Assembly: GCA_964468375.1 (NCBI GenBank)
Contig: CAYXUW010000135.1
Coordinates: 1-5,025, forward strand
DNA from: CAYXUW01 sp964468375
GTDB lineage: Bacteria; Planctomycetota; Phycisphaerae; Sedimentisphaerales; Anaerobacaceae
Direction: 5' to 3'
Length of the DNA: 5,025 nucleotides
Shown: positions 1 through 5,025 of the stretch, piece after piece
How positions within the stretch are numbered: position 1 is the first letter of the stretch
Layout: every line of letters begins with the position of its first letter
Notes under the pieces: model-generated
What the model saw: only the letters and a program-made list of their open reading frames with translations
Told to the model about the DNA's origin: nothing
Databases searched by the model: none
Position numbers and translations under genes: made by a program

Positions 1-1
1 C

Positions 2-751
2 CCTTGCTGGTCCGAAGTTTCGTTCGGCGAGGTAAAGGATACTACCCTTAACATCGGCAAATACGAAATTGAATTATCAGACGGGAGAATAATAACTTTA
101 AGCGGCAAAATCGACCGGCTCGATACCGCCGACTTAAATGGCGAAGAGACTGCGATTATTTTTGATTATAAACGAAGGGCGAAAACCTTTAGCTGGTCGC
201 AATTTATCCACGGCTTGGATATGCAGTTGCCGATTTATATACTGGCCGTCAAAAAAACAAACAATTCTAACCTTAGTATTAACAACGCCTTAGGAGCGTT
301 CTATATGCCTGTCGAAGTAAGCCCCGCCAAAACCGCTATCGATGAGTTACCGCAAAAGTCAGAAAGTTTCGATTATAAGGCCAGAGGAATATTCGACGGC
401 CGGATTTCCCGTCAGCTCGATAAGGGAGTTTCTAAAAACAGTAAGTTTTACAATTTCTACGTCACTAAGGACGGCCAGCCATACGGCAATTATGCAAAGC
501 AGGGCGTGCTGAAACCTGATGATTTTGGAAAAGTCCTTGAATTAACCGAAAAAAAAATAATCCGGTTGTCCGAAGAAATTCTCTCCGGCAGAATAGAAGT
601 CAAGCCGTATCGCTTAAATCAAAATTCGCCGTGTGGTTTCTGCAAATATAAATCCCTCTGCCGATTTGATTGGCAAATCAATGATTACAACTTCCTGGAA
701 CCCATCGGCAAACTTAATGTGCTCGAAAAGATAAACGATAATAATGACTGA
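2..751 (+). CDS. addB: AddB, ATP-dependent helicase/nuclease subunit B, C-terminal part (5' end outside window)
   Basis: AddB is the second subunit of the AddAB helicase-nuclease, a cytoplasmic complex that resects double-strand breaks for RecA. In studied AddAB enzymes its nuclease cuts the 5'-ended strand and its inactive helicase fold recognises Chi; that fold lies upstream of this window. The frame is open from base 2 and gives 249 residues, about the last fifth of a typical AddB of roughly 1150 aa. Visible nuclease motifs, in fragment numbering, are GKIDRLD (35-41, D38), IIFDYK (52-57, D55 and K57) and QLPIY (75-79, the QxxxY motif). Near the end, CGFCKYKSLC places cysteines at 211, 214 and 220. 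This C-x2-C-x5-C spacing matches the last three ligands of the AddB 4Fe-4S cluster; the first ligand would be upstream. An internal TTG at 215 is not the start, because the nuclease core begins before it. It overlaps addA by 8 bp, implying one operon. Confidence 0.93.
   Translation, partial: PCWSEVSFGEVKDTTLNIGKYEIELSDGRIITLSGKIDRLDTADLNGEETAIIFDYKRRAKTFSWSQFIHGLDMQLPIYILAVKKTNNSNLSINNALGAFYMPVEVSPAKTAIDELPQKSESFDYKARGIFDGRISRQLDKGVSKNSKFYNFYVTKDGQPYGNYAKQGVLKPDDFGKVLELTEKKIIRLSEEILSGRIEVKPYRLNQNSPCGFCKYKSLCRFDWQINDYNFLEPIGKLNVLEKINDNND
744..751 (+). other. addB/addA 8-bp overlap (translational coupling junction)
   Basis: The addA ATG (744-746) lies inside the last codons of addB, whose TGA is at 749-751. 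The upstream bases hold only a weak purine stretch (GAAAAG, 725-730), placed too far away to be a good ribosome binding site. Ribosomes finishing addB probably restart on addA, which would suit two subunits needed in equal amounts. The overlap is seen directly; the coupling is inferred. Confidence 0.7.
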
Positions 752-3700
752 CAAGAAAATAAATTGGACCGAACAGCAAAAGCGGGCTATTTCCGCTCGC
801 GGCAGTGACGTTCTGGTGAGCGCATCAGCTGGCACGGGAAAGACGGCCGTGCTGTCGGGGCGTTGCGTCGATATGGTTTCCGACAAAACCGATGTGCGGA
901 ATATGCTTGTTCTGACCTTTACCGAAATGGCCGCCGAGCAGATGCGCTCGCGAATCGCCGAACAGTTGCAGGGCGCATTCCACAAAAGCAGCGACGCGCA
1001 CCTTCGCCTTCAGCTTATGCTCCTGCAGGCCGCCGATATTAGCACAATACATTCGTTTTGCAAGCGGCTTATCACCGAATACTTTTACAAACTCGCCCTC
1101 GACCCCACATTCGGAATAATCGACGGCGACGAGGCGGGACTGCTCAAAGCCGAGGCCCTCGAAAAAACAATCGAATGGGCTTGGCAACAGAGCAATTTAG
1201 TACAGGGACTAGAACAGCTCCTCAGTCGCCGAGACCTCAGGACAAATGACGGCTTCCTCTCGAAAATCATAAGTTTAAGCAGCTTCTTGGACGGCGTGGT
1301 CTCGCGAGAAAGCTGGTACGGGCGCGCGATGCAGCTCAGCACAGCCGCTGGCCCGTTTTCTTCAGAACTGGGTGAGGAACAGAAAAGTATCGTCGCGGAG
1401 AAATTACGAAGCATTGTCAGTCAGCTTCAGCAGGCCCGAAAGCTTTACGAAAGCCAGCAGCCCGGTGGCAATTGGTCGGAGAAGTTGCAGGAAAGTCATA
1501 TCGAACCTGTCGCGCGATGTATTGAATTCTTGGAAGCGGGCGATTGGGAAAAATGCGCCGAGGCGATAAGAAATTTCGCCAAACCAAGAACCTATAAACC
1601 CAAAGAGGTTTCGGAGCTCTTCGCCGAGCTTATACAAAAACGCGCCAAATGTGCTCTCGACGCCTTCGATAAGCTTTCCGAGCTTGCTGTATTGAATCCC
1701 GATTATCTTAATAAAGTCGGCGGCTCTGTCGGTTTGCAGACAAAAGTCCTCGTTGAGCTTGTCAAAAAGTTCTGCTGGTTTTATGGTCAGTCAAAAAGGA
1801 CTATTAACTGCCTCGATTTTGCCGACCTCGAACATCATGCGTTAAAGCTCTTAACCGAGGAAAGTTCGCAGGACGACAAACTGTCGCCATCGCCGACTGC
1901 TCTTGCCCTTCGGCAGAGGTATAAATACATATTCGTCGATGAGTATCAGGATATAAACGCCGTCCAGCAGGCCATACTCGATATGCTCAGCTCCGGCGGA
2001 AACGTTTTCGTTGTCGGCGATATTAAACAGAGCATTTACGCTTGGCGGGGTGCCGAGCCGGAGATTTTCCTCGAACGGCTAAAGCCCGCCTCTCTCGCGT
2101 CCGGCCGGTTTAGAGTCGACCTCAATGCTAATTTCCGTTCCTCCAAAGGCGTCCTCGATTTCGTCAACACAGTCTTCGGCCGGATAATGACCGCCTCGTT
2201 TGCGGCAATGGATTATGACGAATCGGCCGAGCTGAAACCGGCAACCGAAAGCGGGGACGAAAAAAATGTCGTCGAGTTCCATATACTCGACGAAGAAAGC
2301 AAAGACGAGGATTCACAATCCGAAGAGCAAACAGATACCGAAGAGCAAAGCAAAGTTGTTTATAATTCCCGCCAGCATCAGGCGGCTGCAATTGCCCGTC
2401 GCATAAAACAAATGGTCGGCGCCGAAACCGGCAAACCCGAATTCCAGATATACGATAAGCATAAAGGCGAAAAAAGAGCCGTCGAATACCGTGACATCGT
2501 CGTCCTGATGCGTTCACTCGCCAAAAAGGCGAACGATTATATCGAGATTTTCCGACTGGCCGGCGTGCCCGTGAGCTGTCAGGCCACAGCGGGCTACTTT
2601 GAGGCCACCGAAATCACCGATATGCTCTGCCTGCTGAAAGTCCTCGATAACCCGCAGCGTGATATCGAATTGTCCGCCGTATTGCGAAGCCCGTTCTTTA
2701 AGTTCACCGACACCGACCTTGCGAAGATAAAAGTCCGTAGCGAATCAAAAGATAAGAATTTCTACGACTGCGTCCTCGAATATTCCGCTTCGACGGCGGA
2801 CGTAAGGCTCGCTGAAAAGCTCAAAAAAGCGCTCGAGCAAATCGACCGGTGGCGCGCTGCCGCTCGCACCGGCAGTCTGGCCGATTTGATTTGGCACATT
2901 TACCGCCAAACCGGCTTCCTTTCCTTCGTTTGCGCCTTGCCGAGCGGACAGGTGCGCAAAGCCAACCTGCTCAAGCTCCACGACCGCGCAATTCAGTTCG
3001 AAGGTTTCGCCAGCAGTGCTGGCAGACCTTCATTGGGTCGCTTCGTCCAGTTTATAGAAGACCTCCAGAACATAGGTCAGGATTGGGTTCCCGCCGAGCC
3101 GGACAGCTCCGCCGAAAACGCCGTGCGCATCATAAGCGTCCACAAAAGCAAAGGCCTCGAATTCCCCGTCGTTTTCCTCGCCGAGCTGAATAGCCAGTTT
3201 AATAAAAGAGACATTCACGAGGATTTCCTCGCCGATGCCAAAGATGCCCTCGGCTTGCAGATTATCGATCGCGAATCCAATACCAAGCTGAGCTCCCTCG
3301 CCCATCAGCTTATCGCCGAGAAGAAATTGTCTAAATCGCTGGCTGAGGAAATGCGCATCCTTTACGTTGCGATGACCCGCGCCAGACAGCGCCTTATCTT
3401 AAGCGCCTCCGAAAAGAAAAGCCGTTGCCGTGACGTCCTCTGCGATGGTTTCTTCAGCGATAACCGTATAAGCGATTGGCAGCTTCGCCGCTGCCTCAGC
3501 CCTCTGCAGTGGGTGCTTTATGGCCTTTCCGGTTGCAAGATTTTGCACGACGCCTTTGAGACAGAATTACCTGCCGGGGGCGGCGACAATTTATTCAGCT
3601 TAAAACTCTATAGCCGAACGGAGCTCGACGGGCTTTCCGAATATATCAGCGAGCTTAAGACCGGCAAATCCCGTCGGCCGAGAGCATCGACTGGAAAATC

Positions 3701-4406
3701 GAAAGGTTCCAAATTACTCTCGCAGATTAAGAAATCTTTAGCGTGGCGATACCGCTTCGGCGATGTATCGCTTTTACCCGCCAAGCAGTCCGTAACGCAG
3801 TTGACGCACCGCGGGGACGAATACGTAAGATTCGATTATTCCAAATCCCTCGAGCGAAGGCCCAAGGCCGTTTTGTCAGCCGAATCCACCGATATAATTG
3901 ACGCCCGGCTAATCGGGACAACCGCTCACCTCATAATTTCCCAGCTTGATTTGACCGGCCCCGTAACAAAGGAAGCTATTGAAAAAACAAAGCAAAAACT
4001 TCTCTCTGACGGTGCTATAACAGACCTTGCCGCCGAAAATATCAGCTCGGATTCCATCCTTGCCTTTTTCGAAAGCGAGTTAGGCAAAGCCGCCCTTGAT
4101 TCGAGAAATACCGTGCATCGCGAATGGCCGTTCACCTTCGCCTTGCCCGCTTCCGAATTAAGTACTCCGAGTGACGAAATCATTGTCGTTCAGGGCATTA
4201 TCGATATGCTTATCCGAACCTCGCAGGGATTGGTTATTATCGATTTCAAGACCGACAATGTCACCGCCGAGGACGCGCCTCGCCGCGCCGAACTTTACCG
4301 TCAGCAGCTTGAGCTCTACGGCAGAGCAGCCGAAACAATCCTGAAAACAAAACTCCTCGCAAAACACCTCTATTTCCTGAAACCCGCCTTCGCAGCCGAG
4401 GTATAA
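744..4406 (+). CDS. addA: AddA, ATP-dependent 3'-5' DNA helicase/nuclease subunit A
   Basis: AddA is the motor and 3'-strand nuclease of AddAB. It unwinds broken DNA ends with ATP and yields 3' tails for RecA. The 1220-aa length fits the family (B. subtilis AddA is about 1230). Helicase motifs run in order: Q motif NWTEQQ (7-12), Walker A ASAGTGKT (27-34, K33), Ia LVLTFTEMAA (55-64), TIHSFC (101-106), Walker B YIFVDEYQD (395-403), III GDIKQSIYAWRGAEP (425-439), IV NANFRSS (461-467), V VHKSKGLEFP (799-808) and VI LYVAMTRAR (873-881). The PAKQSVTQL block (1012-1020) leads into the RecB-type nuclease: GTTAH (1058-1062, H1062), GIIDM (1151-1155, D1154), VIIDFKTD (1164-1171, D1167 and K1169) and QLELY (1188-1192). 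An acidic linker lies at about 514-536. The ATG at 744 is chosen because it sits just before the Q motif and overlaps the addB stop. No strong Shine-Dalgarno precedes it, so translational coupling is likely. All key residues are intact. Confidence 0.97.
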   Translation: MTDKKINWTEQQKRAISARGSDVLVSASAGTGKTAVLSGRCVDMVSDKTDVRNMLVLTFTEMAAEQMRSRIAEQLQGAFHKSSDAHLRLQLMLLQAADISTIHSFCKRLITEYFYKLALDPTFGIIDGDEAGLLKAEALEKTIEWAWQQSNLVQGLEQLLSRRDLRTNDGFLSKIISLSSFLDGVVSRESWYGRAMQLSTAAGPFSSELGEEQKSIVAEKLRSIVSQLQQARKLYESQQPGGNWSEKLQESHIEPVARCIEFLEAGDWEKCAEAIRNFAKPRTYKPKEVSELFAELIQKRAKCALDAFDKLSELAVLNPDYLNKVGGSVGLQTKVLVELVKKFCWFYGQSKRTINCLDFADLEHHALKLLTEESSQDDKLSPSPTALALRQRYKYIFVDEYQDINAVQQAILDMLSSGGNVFVVGDIKQSIYAWRGAEPEIFLERLKPASLASGRFRVDLNANFRSSKGVLDFVNTVFGRIMTASFAAMDYDESAELKPATESGDEKNVVEFHILDEESKDEDSQSEEQTDTEEQSKVVYNSRQHQAAAIARRIKQMVGAETGKPEFQIYDKHKGEKRAVEYRDIVVLMRSLAKKANDYIEIFRLAGVPVSCQATAGYFEATEITDMLCLLKVLDNPQRDIELSAVLRSPFFKFTDTDLAKIKVRSESKDKNFYDCVLEYSASTADVRLAEKLKKALEQIDRWRAAARTGSLADLIWHIYRQTGFLSFVCALPSGQVRKANLLKLHDRAIQFEGFASSAGRPSLGRFVQFIEDLQNIGQDWVPAEPDSSAENAVRIISVHKSKGLEFPVVFLAELNSQFNKRDIHEDFLADAKDALGLQIIDRESNTKLSSLAHQLIAEKKLSKSLAEEMRILYVAMTRARQRLILSASEKKSRCRDVLCDGFFSDNRISDWQLRRCLSPLQWVLYGLSGCKILHDAFETELPAGGGDNLFSLKLYSRTELDGLSEYISELKTGKSRRPRASTGKSKGSKLLSQIKKSLAWRYRFGDVSLLPAKQSVTQLTHRGDEYVRFDYSKSLERRPKAVLSAESTDIIDARLIGTTAHLIISQLDLTGPVTKEAIEKTKQKLLSDGAITDLAAENISSDSILAFFESELGKAALDSRNTVHREWPFTFALPASELSTPSDEIIVVQGIIDMLIRTSQGLVIIDFKTDNVTAEDAPRRAELYRQQLELYGRAAETILKTKLLAKHLYFLKPAFAAEV

Positions 4407-4427
4407 AAAAGGCCCTTTTTGTTACCT
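4399..4427 (+). terminator. Possible weak terminator or 3'-end hairpin of addA
   Basis: An imperfect inverted repeat spans the addA stop codon. The arms AGGTA (4399-4403) and TACCT (4423-4427) flank a 2x2 mismatch, then AAAAAG (4406-4411) pairs with CTTTTT (4415-4420) around a GCC loop. The stem is mostly A:T and no U-run follows the outer arm, so it is not a classic Rho-independent terminator. The TTTTT at 4416-4420 lies inside the stem. It sits where the addBA transcript should end, just before the next promoter. It could instead be an RNA-stabilising 3' hairpin. Confidence 0.3.
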
Positions 4428-4433
4428 TCTGAC

Positions 4434-4460
4434 TTGACATTTCCGCTTAAATCGGATAAT
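4434..4460 (+). promoter_or_regulatory. Putative sigma-70-type promoter of the secreted protein gene
   Basis: A perfect TTGACA -35 box (4434-4439) is followed after 15 bp by GATAAT (4455-4460), a five-of-six match to the -10 consensus. The spacer is shorter than the preferred 17 bp; at exactly 17 bp the hexamer is TAATCT, a poorer match. Transcription would start near 4467, giving a leader of about 27 nt before the ATG at 4494. Its position in the only intergenic gap supports the call. No operator repeats are visible. Confidence 0.5.
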
Positions 4461-4480
4461 CTGTGATATATCTTATTTTA

Positions 4481-4487
4481 AGAGGAG
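4481..4487 (+). promoter_or_regulatory. Ribosome binding site for the secreted protein gene
   Basis: AGAGGAG ends 6 nt before the ATG at 4494, a good Shine-Dalgarno match at normal spacing. It fixes the start of the downstream gene and contrasts with addA, which has no clear site and seems to depend on coupling. Confidence 0.7.
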
Positions 4488-4493
4488 AATAAG

Positions 4494-5025
4494 ATGAAAA
4501 AACTGCTTACTGCCTTCATTTGTTCCTTCCTGTTTTTAGCAAGCCCCTGTTATGCGCGTTATTCCGGCGGCTCAGGCGAACCGAACGACCCCTATCTGAT
4601 AGCTACGCCCAATGACCTCAACTCAATCGGCCTTTATCCCGGCGACTGGGACAAACATTTTAAAATGATATCTGATATCGATATGTCCGGCATAACAGGC
4701 GACCGGTTCAATATGATAGGTTGCTATGAAGGTGAATCTCCGAATACCAGTCCCTTTTCAGGGGTCTTTGACGGAAACGGTCATACCATCTCGAACTTTA
4801 CTTACCAGGCCGCTGACGTTTCTTGCGTGGGCTTGTTCAGTTATGTCGGCGGTGATATGATGGATGAGCCGCCAGACTCGGCAATAATAAAGAACTTGGG
4901 ACTCGTCAATCCGCAAGTCAGCGTAACAGGCGGAAACGTCGGAGGCCTTGTTGGACGCTTGGGCAGTTACAATGAATACCTCGGTGCAGATATAGTCAAC
5001 TGTTACATTCAGGGCGGAAGTATCT
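4494..5025 (+). CDS. Secreted GLUG-repeat-like protein, N-terminal part (3' end outside window)
   Basis: This frame is open from the ATG to the window end, giving 177 residues without a stop. Residues 1-21 form a Sec signal peptide: MKK, a hydrophobic core (LLTAFICSFLFLAS) and a probable cleavage after CYA (19-21). The mature protein starts with a Gly/Ser/Pro segment, SGGSGEPNDPYLIAT (24-38), then DWDKHFKMISDIDMS (51-65), FSGVFDGNGHTISNF (88-102) and VGLFSYVGG (112-120). VGGLVGRLGS (149-158), then DIVNCYIQGG (166-175), resembles a first GLUG repeat. Proteins of this build are usually large, exported, beta-rich and repetitive, and may work at the cell surface or in adhesion or polysaccharide binding; no enzyme motif is visible here, so the role is unknown. 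It has its own promoter and ribosome binding site, so it is probably unconnected to addBA. C-terminal anchors or sorting signals would lie beyond the window. Confidence 0.88.
   Translation, partial: MKKLLTAFICSFLFLASPCYARYSGGSGEPNDPYLIATPNDLNSIGLYPGDWDKHFKMISDIDMSGITGDRFNMIGCYEGESPNTSPFSGVFDGNGHTISNFTYQAADVSCVGLFSYVGGDMMDEPPDSAIIKNLGLVNPQVSVTGGNVGGLVGRLGSYNEYLGADIVNCYIQGGSI

Noticed and set aside
549..557. Run of nine A bases in addB that could act as a slippery frameshift site (A AAA AAA in frame).
   Set aside because: The normal frame continues through the run into the conserved cysteine motif, so no frameshift is needed to make AddB. I saw no downstream structure supporting programmed slippage.
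614..1414. Several overlapping minus-strand open frames opposite addB and addA.
   Set aside because: They are antisense to strongly conserved coding sequence, show no recognisable domain, and are the spurious open frames expected from addA codon use.
2283..2351. Acidic Asp/Glu-rich stretch in AddA (residues about 514-536), at first sight an unusual insertion.
   Set aside because: AddA proteins commonly have a variable acidic linker after motif IV, before the YRDIVVLMRS block, so it looks like family variation.
2849..3193. A 114-aa plus-strand open frame inside addA, rich in Arg and Pro.
   Set aside because: It is an out-of-frame shadow of addA, lies within conserved helicase sequence, and its Arg/Pro-rich composition is typical of such shadows.
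4536..4550. Possible lipobox (LASPC) in the secreted protein, suggesting a lipoprotein.
   Set aside because: Proline at the -1 position does not fit the lipobox, which needs a small residue such as Gly or Ala before the Cys. A cleavage after CYA fits better.
1..5025. Search for CRISPR arrays, tRNA genes, insertion sequences or long direct repeats.
   Set aside because: Reading through by eye showed none. Nearly all of the window is occupied by the three coding frames, leaving only the 87-bp gap.

Overview
The window holds three protein-coding genes, all on the + strand: the 3' end of addB, a complete addA, and the 5' end of a secreted GLUG-type protein. No RNA gene, mobile element, CRISPR array or attachment site is visible. 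The organism is probably a bacterium of the Planctomycetota, perhaps Phycisphaerae/Sedimentisphaerales. That rests mainly on the third gene, whose mature N-terminus (SGGSGEPNDPYLIAT, then a DWDKHF block and an FDGNGHTISNF block) resembles secreted proteins I associate with that group. It is an inference from remembered family resemblance, not a search result.

Bases 2-751 are the last 249 codons of addB, carrying the AddB RecB-type nuclease core and three of its four iron-sulphur cysteines. The addB stop overlaps the addA start by 8 bp. addA (744-4406, 1220 aa) is full length, with all the superfamily 1 helicase motifs followed by an intact PD-(D/E)XK nuclease. Together the two genes encode a two-nuclease AddAB helicase-nuclease, the functional counterpart of RecBCD. 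It would resect double-strand breaks and prepare 3' tails for RecA. Both nuclease centres keep their visible catalytic residues, so the complex looks active.

The 87-bp gap from 4407 to 4493 separates two transcription units. It contains an imperfect A/T-rich hairpin that begins inside the addA stop region, a perfect TTGACA -35 box with a GATAAT -10 candidate 15 bp downstream, and a good GAGGAG ribosome binding site. From 4494 to the window end runs an exported protein with a signal peptide and the start of GLUG-like beta repeats. Its function is unknown and it is probably unrelated to AddAB.

This is mostly an ordinary DNA-repair locus. I found no convincing new system. The points most worth a second look are the AddAB pair in a likely planctomycete, a UvrD-like variant of AddA motif III, and the truncated secreted repeat protein.
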